In this document: piece after piece, positions 44,523 to 52,736 of the stretch
Position numbering within the stretch: position 1 is the first letter of the stretch
Layout: every line of letters begins with the position of its first letter
Assembly (NCBI RefSeq): GCF_009296165.1
Contig: NZ_VUAZ01000123.1
Span: 1 to 64,000, forward strand
Direction: 5' to 3'
DNA: 64,000 nt
Origin: Pseudomonas kitaguniensis
GTDB lineage: Bacteria; Pseudomonadota; Gammaproteobacteria; Pseudomonadales; Pseudomonadaceae
The notes under the pieces: model-generated
Told to the model about the DNA's origin: nothing
The model's database searches: none
The model's input: the letters and a program-made list of their open reading frames with translations, nothing else
Program-made: the position numbers and the translations under genes

Positions 44523-44551
44523 CCTTTGGTCAGCGCCTTGCTGACCAAAGG
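44523..44551. promoter_or_regulatory. Perfect 12-bp inverted repeat (terminator or operator)
   Basis: CCTTTGGTCAGC (44523-44534), loop GCCTT, GCTGACCAAAGG (44540-44551). It lies 30 bases beyond the stop of the minus-strand DUF3077-type gene. There is no clear T-tract on either strand, so an attenuating hairpin, a binding site or a mobile-element scar are all possible. Confidence 0.4.
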
Positions 44552-44581
44552 GTTATTACCTGGTGCAAAATCGTGGCGTTA

Positions 44582-44806
44582 TTACTTTAGCTGCAAACAC
44601 TCCACCGCCCGATCCGCCACCAGCTTCGCCATCGCCACCAAGTGCATCACCGCCTTATGCGGCGCCCCCAGCGGTTCGCCGAGCGCTTGCGACGTCGTCA
44701 CCGCACATTGCAGCAACTCAGCCACGCGCAGCCAGGCATCTTCGAAGCTCAGCTCTTCATTGACGGTAAAGGGGTGGGTCGCGGTATCCGAAACAACGTT
44801 ATTCAT
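44582..44806 (-). CDS. DUF3077-type small protein
   Basis: A 74-residue protein (HPFTVNEELSFEDAWLRVAE, LLQCAVTTSQALGEPLGAPH, AMAKLVADRAVECL) resembling the small Pseudomonas DUF3077/DUF6124 proteins, which occur in many paralogues of unknown function. It is mostly helical and soluble. The 5' side is a roughly 200-base structured region (listed separately), which may be its leader. Confidence 0.6.
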   Translation of the reverse strand: MNNVVSDTATHPFTVNEELSFEDAWLRVAELLQCAVTTSQALGEPLGAPHKAVMHLVAMAKLVADRAVECLQLK

Positions 44807-44831
44807 AGCAAAACTCCAATCGATAATTTGG

Positions 44832-45028
44832 AGCTGCCTTGTCCCGCGACTAAACGAAAGGTGGCAGCTGTACGCAGGTTAGTCGACCAGTCGATTGGAA
44901 ACCCGGCGCACCCGGAGGTGCCCTGCGCACAGCCACCATAAGATGCAGGCGAAGGAGTGCCCGACTCATGAGTTGCTTATGCGCCAATCGAATCCGGGCG
45001 ACTAAACCCGATCACTGAAAGACAGTGA
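44832..45028 (-). ncRNA. Candidate structured RNA or leader upstream of the DUF3077-type gene
   Basis: Several self-complementary parts lie in 197 bases: AGCTGCC/GGCAGCT (44832-44838 with 44863-44869), TTAGTCG/CGACTAA (44879-44885 with 44999-45005), CGATTGG/CCAATCG (44892-44898 with 44984-44990), GCACC-CGGA-GGTGC (44908-44921) and TCACTG-AAAGA-CAGTGA (45012-45028). The second and third pairs nest to enclose a multi-branched element. No protein frame explains it. The strand is assumed from the gene downstream. Confidence 0.35.
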
Positions 45029-45039
45029 CGGACCGCAGC

Positions 45040-45279
45040 CTAGTCGCAGGATTTTGCTGGCGCAAGCGGCCGGGATTCTCTAGGAAACGTCCTGCAAATG
45101 AAAGGGATCGGTACTGCTGGCCTTTGAAAATCACACCAGAGTCCATTCTGAATTTTCCAACCGCTCATGCAGCCGCCTTTTGCTACGGCATTCTCCGACG
45201 CCTTGCCGTTTGCCGAGCCGTCACGAATGCCCGCCGCTTCGCACATCACCTTTTCGAACATGAGCTGGATGGCTTTCAT
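45040..45279 (-). CDS. Hypothetical small protein, doubtful
   Basis: A 79-codon frame whose first part (MKAIQLMFEKVMCEAAGIRD, then GSANGKASENAVAKGG) reads like real protein, while the C-terminal half (WCDFQRPAVPIPFICRTFPR) does not. It lies on the same strand as the structured region and DUF3077-type gene. It could be a degraded gene. The remaining 45280-45387 has nothing I recognise. Confidence 0.25.
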   Translation of the reverse strand: MKAIQLMFEKVMCEAAGIRDGSANGKASENAVAKGGCMSGWKIQNGLWCDFQRPAVPIPFICRTFPRESRPLAPAKSCD

Positions 45280-45387
45280 CAGAGCCTGGTGGGGTATCGC
45301 CAGCAGATGGGCGCCTGGTATTCGCAGCCGCTAGTAAAAAACATTCATCGCCAGGACATCTTGAAAAATCATCACTCGAGTAGACGA

Positions 45388-45450
45388 TGAGCCGAATAAA
45401 CCACACAATCGGCTCACTAAATGAGCCGAATAAATCCCTTATTCGGCTCA
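45388..45450. promoter_or_regulatory. Double inverted-repeat operator upstream of fic
   Basis: Four copies of the half-site TGAGCCGAAT form two inverted pairs: 45388-45399 with 45407-45416 (second arm AATCGGCTCA), and a perfect 12-bp pair TGAGCCGAATAA (45422-45433) with TTATTCGGCTCA (45439-45450). The pair centres are about 34 bases apart, and the last arm ends 19 bases before the fic ATG. It is a probable autoregulatory site, since the Fic protein has a C-terminal winged helix. Confidence 0.6.
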
Positions 45451-45469
45451 CACGCCCAGGCCTACCTCC

Positions 45470-46609
45470 ATGGTTGATCCGCGCTGGATATGGCAACACA
45501 CCGACTGGCCCCATTTTTACTGGCAACCCGCACGCCTGGCTGCCTTGTTGCGTGAGTGCGGGCAAGCGCAAGGCAAGCTGCTGGGCATGCTCGGCTCCGT
45601 CAGCGGGCCTGTCAGTGCGAAGAATGAACTGGATGCGTTGCTGCAAAATGTCCTGGCTTCTTCGGCAATCGAAGATGAGCAGTTGAATGTCGGCTCGGTG
45701 CGTTCCTCGCTGGCGCGGCGCTTGGGTTTGGAGGCGATGAAAGACGGCAAGGTGAGCCCGCGTAGCGAAGGCCTCGCCGAGCTGATGATGGATGCCACCG
45801 AGCAATACACCGAGCCGTTTACCCTCGCCCGTTTATTGAATTGGCACCACTGGCTATTCCCGGTTCCGGAGGCAGGCTTTGCTGCGCGCGCGCTGAATGT
45901 GGGGGCGTTGAGGGGCGATGAGCCGATGCAGGTGGTCTCGGGGCGACTTGACAAGCCGACCCTGCATTTTGAAGCGCCGCCGCGCGCGGGGCTGGATCTG
46001 GCGCTGGATGACTTTCTGGAGTGGTTCGAAACCAGCCGCGATCAGCCAGAGCTGGACCCGCTGGTGCGCGCTGGCGTCGCGCATTTCTGGTTTGTCACGC
46101 TGCATCCGTTCGATGACGGTAATGGCCGCCTGACGCGCGCGATCACGGATCTGGCACTGGCTCAGGGCGAGCATCAGGCCATTCGCTTTTATGCGATGTC
46201 GGCAAGCATTCTGGAAGACCGCGCCGGTTATTACCACGCGCTGGAGTCCGCCCAAAGGGCCACGCTGGATATCACCGAGTGGCTGCAATGGTTCCTCAAA
46301 ACTTTTTTGCGCAGCGTGCAGCAGGCCATGGCGCGGATTGATCGGGTGTTGGACAAGAGCCGGTTCTGGCAGCGCTACGCGGACCTTGCGTTATCTGCCG
46401 AGCAGATAAAGGTGCTTAATCGCCTGCTCGACGGCGGCGAAAAGGGCTTTGAGCACGGTATCAGCGCCGCGCAGTATCAGGCGGTGGCGAAGGTGTCCAA
46501 AGCGACGGCGACCCGGCACCTGGCCGATTTACTGGAAAAAAACTGCCTGGTTCGGTTGCCTGGCGGGGGCCGCAGTACGCGCTATAAAATCAACGGCGAG
46601 GCCGACTGA
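45470..46609 (+). CDS. Fic family protein with N-terminal inhibitory helix and C-terminal winged HTH
   Basis: A 379-residue Fic protein: DUF4172-type N-terminus (VDPRWIWQHTDWPHFYW), an inhibitory-helix motif SSAIEDE (Ser64, Glu68; the residue after Glu is Asp rather than the usual Gly or Asn), the full catalytic motif HPFDDGNGRLTR (His212), and a C-terminal winged-helix segment (VSKATATRHLADLLEKNCLV, LPGGGRSTRYKING). It should AMPylate a hydroxyl on a target protein, held in check by the N-terminal helix. A strong double inverted repeat just upstream suggests autorepression. No separate antitoxin gene is present. Confidence 0.88.
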   Translation: MVDPRWIWQHTDWPHFYWQPARLAALLRECGQAQGKLLGMLGSVSGPVSAKNELDALLQNVLASSAIEDEQLNVGSVRSSLARRLGLEAMKDGKVSPRSEGLAELMMDATEQYTEPFTLARLLNWHHWLFPVPEAGFAARALNVGALRGDEPMQVVSGRLDKPTLHFEAPPRAGLDLALDDFLEWFETSRDQPELDPLVRAGVAHFWFVTLHPFDDGNGRLTRAITDLALAQGEHQAIRFYAMSASILEDRAGYYHALESAQRATLDITEWLQWFLKTFLRSVQQAMARIDRVLDKSRFWQRYADLALSAEQIKVLNRLLDGGEKGFEHGISAAQYQAVAKVSKATATRHLADLLEKNCLVRLPGGGRSTRYKINGEAD

Positions 46610-46686
46610 ACCACCCCCGCTCATTTGCCCCAATTCCGCATGTCTGCTAGTGTCGCGCCGGTTTACCGTCTACCGGAATAGCCGCC

Positions 46687-46929
46687 ATGGCCCGCAAAAA
46701 AGTTGCACTCGATTTCGAACAATCTCTCGCCGACCTGCAAGCGCTGGTCGAGCGTCTGGAGAACGGCGAGTTGTCGCTGGAGGACTCGCTGACGGCGTTT
46801 GAGCAAGGTATCGGCCTGACCCGTGACTGCCAGAGCGCGCTGGCGCAGGCGGAGCAGAAGGTGCAGGTGCTGCTGGAGCGGGATGGGGAGTTGGCCGAAG
46901 AACCTTTCGACGCGGAACAGCCTGAATGA
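46687..46929 (+). CDS. xseB: Exodeoxyribonuclease VII small subunit
   Basis: An 80-residue XseB with the motif LDFEQSLADLQALVERLENG, then ELSLEDSLTAFEQGIGLTRD. It pairs with XseA, encoded elsewhere, to degrade single-stranded DNA. It overlaps ispA by 4 bases (ATGA) in the conserved order xseB-ispA-dxs. Confidence 0.94.
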   Translation: MARKKVALDFEQSLADLQALVERLENGELSLEDSLTAFEQGIGLTRDCQSALAQAEQKVQVLLERDGELAEEPFDAEQPE

Positions 46930-47813
46930 TCGACGCGTATCAGGCCAGCAGCCAAGCCCGTGTGAATGCGGCGCTCGAACCCTTGTTTGTTGCGCCAAGC
47001 CCGCAAATGCAGCGCCTTTATGACGCCATGCGCTACAGCGTGATGAATGGTGGCAAGCGCGTGCGCCCGTTGCTGGCGTATGCGGCGTGTGAAGCCTTGG
47101 GCGCGCCTGCCGAGCAGGCAAATGGCGCGGCGTGTGCGGTGGAGCTGATTCACGCGTACTCCTTGGTGCATGACGATTTGCCGGCGATGGACGATGACGA
47201 TTTACGTCGCGGCCAGCCCACCACGCACAAGGCCTTTGATGAGGCGTATGCGATTCTGGCAGGTGATGGCTTGCAAAGCCTGGCGTTCAGCGCGTTGCTG
47301 GACCCGCGCTTGAGCCGCGTCACGGCCGAGGTCAGCTTGCGTATGGTGACGACGCTGGCCTTGGCGGCTGGCCCTGCCGGTATGGTCGGCGGGCAAGCGA
47401 TCGATATGGGCTCGGTCAGCCTCAAGCTCGACCAAAAAGCGCTTGAACATATGCATCGCCACAAGACCGGCGCGCTGATTGAGGCCGCCGTGCAACTGGG
47501 TGCCCTGGCCAGTGGTCGCGCGGAACCTGCGCAATTGGCGGCCTTGCACACCTACGCCCAGGCGGTCGGCCTGGCGTTTCAGGTGCAGGACGACATTCTC
47601 GACGTAGAAAGTGACACCGCCACCCTCGGCAAACGCCAGGGTGCGGATATCGCACGGGACAAACCGACGTATCCTGCGCTGCTCGGGCTGGACGCGGCCA
47701 AAGTGTATGCCGTGCAACTGCGCGATCAAGCCTTGCAGGCCCTGCGACCTTTCGACGCTGCGGCCGAGCCACTGCGCGACTTGGCGCGGTATATCGTCGA
47801 ACGCCGCCACTGA
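46926..47813 (+). CDS. ispA: (2E,6E)-farnesyl diphosphate synthase
   Basis: A 295-residue prenyl synthase with first aspartate-rich motif LVHDDLPAMDDDDLRRGQPT, second motif FQVQDDILDVESD and NGGKRVRPLLAYAACEALG near the N-terminus. It condenses IPP with DMAPP and GPP. It uses precursors made by Dxs, encoded next. Confidence 0.94.
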   Translation: MIDAYQASSQARVNAALEPLFVAPSPQMQRLYDAMRYSVMNGGKRVRPLLAYAACEALGAPAEQANGAACAVELIHAYSLVHDDLPAMDDDDLRRGQPTTHKAFDEAYAILAGDGLQSLAFSALLDPRLSRVTAEVSLRMVTTLALAAGPAGMVGGQAIDMGSVSLKLDQKALEHMHRHKTGALIEAAVQLGALASGRAEPAQLAALHTYAQAVGLAFQVQDDILDVESDTATLGKRQGADIARDKPTYPALLGLDAAKVYAVQLRDQALQALRPFDAAAEPLRDLARYIVERRH

Positions 47814-47878
47814 TAACGGCGCGCATTGCGGCCGCATATCGGCCAAGTTCCGCGCTCTGCGTGGGCAGTTTGCACCGC

Positions 47879-47907
47879 TTGAGGTAAACTGCCGCCTCTT
47901 CTATACC
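47879..47907 (+). promoter_or_regulatory. Possible sigma-70 promoter for dxs
   Basis: TTGAGG, 17 bases, TATACC, ending 17 bases before the dxs start. This would leave a very short leader, and dxs could equally be expressed from the xseB-ispA transcript. Confidence 0.35.
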
Positions 47908-47923
47908 TATAACGATTCGCCTG

Positions 47924-49819
47924 ATGCCCACGACGTTTCAAGAGATTCCCCGCAAGCGCCCGTCCACGCCACTGCTCGACCGTGCTGCCACGCCGGACGG
48001 CCTGCGCAGACTGGGTGAAGCCGAGCTGGAAACCCTGGCCGATGAGTTGCGCCTGGAATTGCTCTACACGGTCGGTCAGACCGGTGGGCATTTTGGCGCA
48101 GGGCTGGGCGTGATCGAGCTGACCATCGCCCTGCATTACGTGTTCGACACCCCGGACGACCGGCTGGTGTGGGACGTGGGCCATCAGGCGTATCCGCATA
48201 AAATCCTTACCGGCCGTCGCGAGCGCATGGCCAGCCTGCGCCAGAAGGAAGGCCTGGCAGCGTTCCCGCGGCGCGCCGAAAGCGAGTACGACACCTTTGG
48301 CGTCGGCCACTCCAGCACCTCTATCAGTGCAGCGCTGGGCATGGCAATTGCCGCCCGCCTGCAAGGCAGCGAGCGCAAGGCGATTGCGGTGATTGGTGAC
48401 GGCGCGCTGACCGCCGGCATGGCCTTCGAGGCGCTGAACCACGCGCCAGAAGTCGACGCCAACATGTTGGTGATCCTTAACGACAACGACATGTCGATTT
48501 CGCGCAATGTCGGTGGCCTTTCGAATTATCTTGCAAAAATTCTTTCCAGCCGCACCTACGCCAGCATGCGCGAAGGCAGCAAGAAGGTGCTCTCGCGTCT
48601 GCCCGGCGCGTGGGAAATTGCCCGGCGTACCGAAGAATACGCCAAGGGCATGTTGGTACCCGGCACCTTGTTCGAAGAACTGGGCTGGAACTACATCGGC
48701 CCAATCGACGGCCATGACCTGCCGACGCTGATCGCCACGCTGCGCAACATGCGTGACCTCAAAGGCCCGCAGTTCCTGCATATCGTCACCAAAAAAGGCA
48801 AAGGCTTCGCCCCGGCGGAAGTCGACCCGATTGGTTACCACGCAATCACCAAGCTCGAACCACTGGATGCTCCCGCCGCGCCGAAAAAGGCCAGCGGGCC
48901 TAAGTATTCCGGTGTGTTTGGCGAATGGCTGTGTGACATGGCCGCTGCCGACCCGCGCCTGGTGGGCATTACCCCGGCGATGAAGGAAGGCTCCGACCTG
49001 GTGGCGTTCAGCGAGCGTTTCCCGCTGCGCTATTTCGATGTGGCAATTGCCGAGCAGCACGCGGTGACGTTCGCCGCGGGCATGGCCTGCGAAGGCACCA
49101 AGCCGGTGGTTGCGATTTATTCCACGTTCCTGCAACGCGGCTACGACCAGCTTGTGCACGACGTGGCGGTGCAGAACCTCGACGTATTGTTCGCCATCGA
49201 CCGCGCCGGCTTGGTCGGTGAAGACGGCCCGACTCACGCGGGTAGTTTTGATTTGTCGTACCTGCGCTGCATCCCCGGCATGCTGGTGATGACGCCGAGC
49301 GACGAAAACGAACTGCGCAAAATGCTCAGCACCGGCTATCTGTACAACGGCCCCGCTGCCGTGCGTTACCCGCGCGGTAATGGGCCGAATGCGTTGATCG
49401 ATGAAGGCCTGGAGCCGATCGAGATTGGCAAAGGCATTCTGCGTCGCCATGGCAGCCAAACCGCGTTCCTGGTGTTCGGCGTGCAATTGGCCGAAGCCCT
49501 GAAAGTCGCCGAGAAGCTTGATGCCACCGTGGTCGACATGCGCTTCGTCAAACCGCTGGACGAAGCCCTTGTCCGCGAAATTGCCGGCAGCCACGAACTG
49601 TTGGTGACCGTCGAAGAAAACGCCATCATGGGCGGTGCCGGTGCGGCGGTCAGTGAGTTCCTGGCGCGGGAGAATATCCTCAAGTCGGTGCTGCACTTGG
49701 GCTTGCCGGACAGGTACGTCGAACACGCCAAGCCAGCGCAGATGCTTGCCGAATGCGGGCTGGACGAGGCCGGCATCGAGGCTTCGGTGCGCGCGCGCAT
49801 GGCACTGCCCGGCCGGTAG
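47924..49819 (+). CDS. dxs: 1-deoxy-D-xylulose-5-phosphate synthase
   Basis: A 631-residue thiamine-diphosphate enzyme making DXP from pyruvate and glyceraldehyde phosphate, first step of the MEP pathway. ThDP site GDGALTAGMAFEALNHA followed by ILNDNDMSIS; transketolase-like central and C-terminal domains with EQHAVTFAAGMA and YSTFLQRGYDQLVHDVA. Start ATGCCCACGACG at 47924. Confidence 0.96.
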   Translation: MPTTFQEIPRKRPSTPLLDRAATPDGLRRLGEAELETLADELRLELLYTVGQTGGHFGAGLGVIELTIALHYVFDTPDDRLVWDVGHQAYPHKILTGRRERMASLRQKEGLAAFPRRAESEYDTFGVGHSSTSISAALGMAIAARLQGSERKAIAVIGDGALTAGMAFEALNHAPEVDANMLVILNDNDMSISRNVGGLSNYLAKILSSRTYASMREGSKKVLSRLPGAWEIARRTEEYAKGMLVPGTLFEELGWNYIGPIDGHDLPTLIATLRNMRDLKGPQFLHIVTKKGKGFAPAEVDPIGYHAITKLEPLDAPAAPKKASGPKYSGVFGEWLCDMAAADPRLVGITPAMKEGSDLVAFSERFPLRYFDVAIAEQHAVTFAAGMACEGTKPVVAIYSTFLQRGYDQLVHDVAVQNLDVLFAIDRAGLVGEDGPTHAGSFDLSYLRCIPGMLVMTPSDENELRKMLSTGYLYNGPAAVRYPRGNGPNALIDEGLEPIEIGKGILRRHGSQTAFLVFGVQLAEALKVAEKLDATVVDMRFVKPLDEALVREIAGSHELLVTVEENAIMGGAGAAVSEFLARENILKSVLHLGLPDRYVEHAKPAQMLAECGLDEAGIEASVRARMALPGR

Positions 49820-49834
49820 AAACCGCCACTCACT

Positions 49835-49859
49835 GTGGGAGGGGCAAGCCCTCTCCCAC
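49835..49859 (+). terminator. REP-derived hairpin after dxs
   Basis: GTGGGAGGG, loop GCAAG, CCCTCTCCCAC with a two-base bulge. It is a short REP relative 15 bases after dxs, probably acting as a terminator or 3' stabiliser, without a T-tract. Confidence 0.45.
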
Positions 49860-49898
49860 CGTTGATGGGTGGCCTTTTCAAAACGCTACGGACAGCCC

Positions 49899-51800
49899 AT
49901 GAATCGCCTTCGCTACGCCCTGCCGCTGCTGTTGCTCCCCGCTACCGACCTGCTCGCCGAGGCCTTCGAACGCGATAACGCCCTGAAACTGCCCGACGTG
50001 GTCATCAGCGCCAACCGTCAGGTGCAGGCACGCAACGACAGCAGCGCGGCCAACAGCGTGTTCACCCGCGATGACATCGACCGCCTGCAACCGACCAGCG
50101 TGACCGACCTGCTCAGCCGCGTGCCCGGCGTGCAAGTGGCGCCTAGCGGCGGGCGCGGCAGTTTGCCGGGCATCTTCATCCGTGGCACCAAAGCCGCGCA
50201 AAGCCTGGTGCTGGTGGATGGCCAGCGCATCGCCAACACCACTTCCGGTGACAGCGGGCTGCACTACCTGAACGTCGACCAAATTGAACGCGTCGAAGTG
50301 CTGCGCGGCTCACGCTCGGTGATCTACGGCAGTGATGCGATCGGCGGTGTGATCCAGATATTCACCCGCCGCAATGCCGAAAAAGGCCTGCAGCCGCGCT
50401 TGAAAGTAGGGTTTGGCAGCCACCAGACGTGGGAACGCAGCCTTGGCCTCTCCGGTGGCGATGAGCACACGCGTTTCAACCTGGGGGCGAGCCTGGATGA
50501 CACCGCCGGTATTAATTCAACGCACGCCTCGCTCCCCAGCGATGGCGACCATGATGCCTACCGCAATCAATCGATCAGCCTGAACCTCAGCCATTCCTTC
50601 AGCGATGAACTGGAAGCGGGGTTCAACCTGTTGGATAACCGCGGCAAGTCGGAGTACGACAACAGCTTCGGCCGCTACGACGCCGCCACCGGCCAAAGCG
50701 TCGGGCAAAAACCTTACACCGACTACACCGTGAGCAGCGCCAGCGGCTACGTCGACGCCACGTTCAATCAGCGCTGGCAGTCGCGCCTGGAGTTGGGCCA
50801 CAGTGAAAACCGCGACACCAAGCGCGACACGCTCAGTGATGATTTCAGCGTATTCAACACCTACCGCGACTCGCTCAACTGGCAAAACGACCTGACGCTG
50901 GATGATCAGAACAGCCTGATACTCGGCGGTGACGTGTACGAAGATCGCTTCCACGGCTCCACCCGGTTCACCGAAAACAGCCGCTGGAACCGCGCAGCCT
51001 TTGTACAGCACCGCTTTCACAGCGAATGGTTCTCTACGGAGCTGGGCCTGCGGCGTGATCAGAATCAACAGTTCGGCAGCCAAAATAGCTGGAGCGGCAC
51101 CCTCACCGTGCCCGTTAACTCCGACAATGACCTGTTGCTGAGCTACAGCGAGGGCTTTCGCGCGCCGACCTTCAACGACCTTTATTACCCTGACACGAAT
51201 TACAGCAACCCGAACCTGCAGCCGGAAACCTCAAAGAGTTACGAGCTGCAATGGCGCAGCCAGTTGAGTGACCGCACGCGCCTGGAAGCGTCGCTGTACC
51301 GCACTGATTTAAGCAACGCGATCATCCTCGACAGCACCAGCAAACCGCAAAACGTGGCGTCGGCACGCATCAACGGCTTTGAAGCCGCGCTCAAGCAGGA
51401 GCTGTTCGGCTGGCAGGGTAACGTGGGCGTTGCATTCATCGACCCGCGCGACCGCGATACCGGCCACACCCTGGCCCGTCGTGCGCGCCGCACGTTGAGC
51501 GTGGATCTGGACCGGCAATTCGACACGTTCGGTGTGGGCGCAAGCTGGCAGGCGATCAGCCGCAGCTATGACGCTGAAGACAATCGCAATCGCCTGGGCG
51601 GTTATGCCTTGCTGGGGTTTCGCAGCAGTTGGGCGTTGAATCGCGACGTGGTGCTGTCGGCCAAGGTCGATAACGTGCTGGACAAAACTTACGCCCGGGC
51701 GATGTACAACTATCAAGACCCGAACTTCCAGAACAATCAACATTACCGGGAAGAAGGTCGGGTCTGGATGTTTGGGCTGACCTGGACGCCGCCGCTGTAA
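49899..51800 (+). CDS. btuB: TonB-dependent vitamin B12 receptor (BtuB-like)
   Basis: A 633-residue outer-membrane receptor: signal peptide ending near LLAEA, TonB box region LPDVVISANRQ, plug domain (SVTDLLSRVPGVQVAPSGGR, FIRGTKAAQSLVLVDGQRIA, VEVLRGSRSVIYGSDAIGGV) and a 22-strand barrel ending in WMFGLTWTPPL. The plug sequence fits BtuB better than siderophore receptors. A BtuF-like gene is convergent downstream. The 79-base gap to dxs is too short for a cobalamin riboswitch. Cobalamin would serve EutBC encoded here. Confidence 0.85.
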   Translation: MNRLRYALPLLLLPATDLLAEAFERDNALKLPDVVISANRQVQARNDSSAANSVFTRDDIDRLQPTSVTDLLSRVPGVQVAPSGGRGSLPGIFIRGTKAAQSLVLVDGQRIANTTSGDSGLHYLNVDQIERVEVLRGSRSVIYGSDAIGGVIQIFTRRNAEKGLQPRLKVGFGSHQTWERSLGLSGGDEHTRFNLGASLDDTAGINSTHASLPSDGDHDAYRNQSISLNLSHSFSDELEAGFNLLDNRGKSEYDNSFGRYDAATGQSVGQKPYTDYTVSSASGYVDATFNQRWQSRLELGHSENRDTKRDTLSDDFSVFNTYRDSLNWQNDLTLDDQNSLILGGDVYEDRFHGSTRFTENSRWNRAAFVQHRFHSEWFSTELGLRRDQNQQFGSQNSWSGTLTVPVNSDNDLLLSYSEGFRAPTFNDLYYPDTNYSNPNLQPETSKSYELQWRSQLSDRTRLEASLYRTDLSNAIILDSTSKPQNVASARINGFEAALKQELFGWQGNVGVAFIDPRDRDTGHTLARRARRTLSVDLDRQFDTFGVGASWQAISRSYDAEDNRNRLGGYALLGFRSSWALNRDVVLSAKVDNVLDKTYARAMYNYQDPNFQNNQHYREEGRVWMFGLTWTPPL

Positions 51801-51935
51801 CCCAGCCGCCGCGCTGCTTGTCAGTGTTTGCGGTCGACCCGCGCAGTGGACGCCAGGCTGCCTGCGGCCAATACTTTGCTGCAGGTTGAGTAGCCCCAGG
51901 CAATGGCCGCGTGCGCCTTAAAATACAATTGATGA

Positions 51936-52736
51936 CTAGCGCTGCGTATCCATCGCCTGACAGAGCTTGGCCACCGCCTCGACCATCTGCGCGCTCGGCC
52001 GCTCCAGCCCTTTGTCCGGCACTCGGTACAAGCGGTTTTCGGCAACCGCCGTTAGCTGCGGCCAGGCCTTCCAGGCGTCGAGTTGCGGCTGGTCGGCGGC
52101 CAGAATCACCTGCGGATTGCGCTGCAACACCGACTCGATACTGACCTGCGGCGCAGGCAGCTTGAGATCGTCGAATACGTTGCGCGCCCCGCACACCGTC
52201 AGAGCATCGCTGATGATCTGCCCGCCGCCCACGGTGTACAACGGCGGGCTCCAGACTTGGTAAAACACGCGCAACGGCTCGGCACGCTGATAGCGCTGGC
52301 GCAATTGGGCCAAGCGTTGGCGCACGTGCGTGGCTAATTGGCGACCGGCCTCATCGCGGCCCAATTGCTCGGCAATGGCCTGGATTTGCGTGGCGAGTTG
52401 CTCAAGGTTATGCGGCTCGGCCACATAAACCGGGATATTCAGGCGCTGCAGTTGCTCGCGCTGGGCGGGGCCGACGCTGCCGGGCCAGAGCAGAATCAGG
52501 TCGGGCTTAAGGCTGAGCAGGCGCTCCATATTCAGCTGCCCGTAATGCCCCACTGACGGCACCGCGGCCAAGGCTGCCGGCCGATCGCCGCCGTCGAGCA
52601 GGCCCACCAGCACGTCGGTAGCGCCCAGTTCGACCACGATTTCAGACAGCGATGGCGCCAGGCTGACGACACGCTGGGCCGCCAAGGCCTGTGCACTGAA
52701 TGCCAGCAGCATGAGCGCCAGCCAATAGCGTTTCAT
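51936..52736 (-). CDS. Periplasmic cobalamin-binding protein (BtuF-like)
   Basis: A 266-residue periplasmic helical-backbone binding protein with signal peptide (ending FSAQALA), QRVVSLAPSLSEIVVELGAT, KPDLILLWPGSVGPAQREQL and YQVWSPPLYTVGGGQIISDAL. It fits the BtuF group of class III binding proteins. It is the last of the three-gene operon ribA, membrane protein, btuF-like, with 4-base overlaps. The 135 bases separating it from btuB hold no gene. Confidence 0.8.
   Translation of the reverse strand: MKRYWLALMLLAFSAQALAAQRVVSLAPSLSEIVVELGATDVLVGLLDGGDRPAALAAVPSVGHYGQLNMERLLSLKPDLILLWPGSVGPAQREQLQRLNIPVYVAEPHNLEQLATQIQAIAEQLGRDEAGRQLATHVRQRLAQLRQRYQRAEPLRVFYQVWSPPLYTVGGGQIISDALTVCGARNVFDDLKLPAPQVSIESVLQRNPQVILAADQPQLDAWKAWPQLTAVAENRLYRVPDKGLERPSAQMVEAVAKLCQAMDTQR

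Noticed and set aside
41880..46620. Prophage or pyocin cluster around the PrtR-like repressor
   Set aside because: No integrase, structural, holin or prtN gene is present. RhuM, a DUF3077-type gene and fic do not make a prophage.
47726..49726. 666-codon minus-strand open frame opposite dxs
   Set aside because: Antisense frame mirrored from dxs codon bias; dxs is complete with all motifs.
49820..49898. Cobalamin riboswitch before btuB
   Set aside because: Only 79 bases separate dxs from btuB and they hold a REP-like hairpin; there is no room or motif for a B12 riboswitch.
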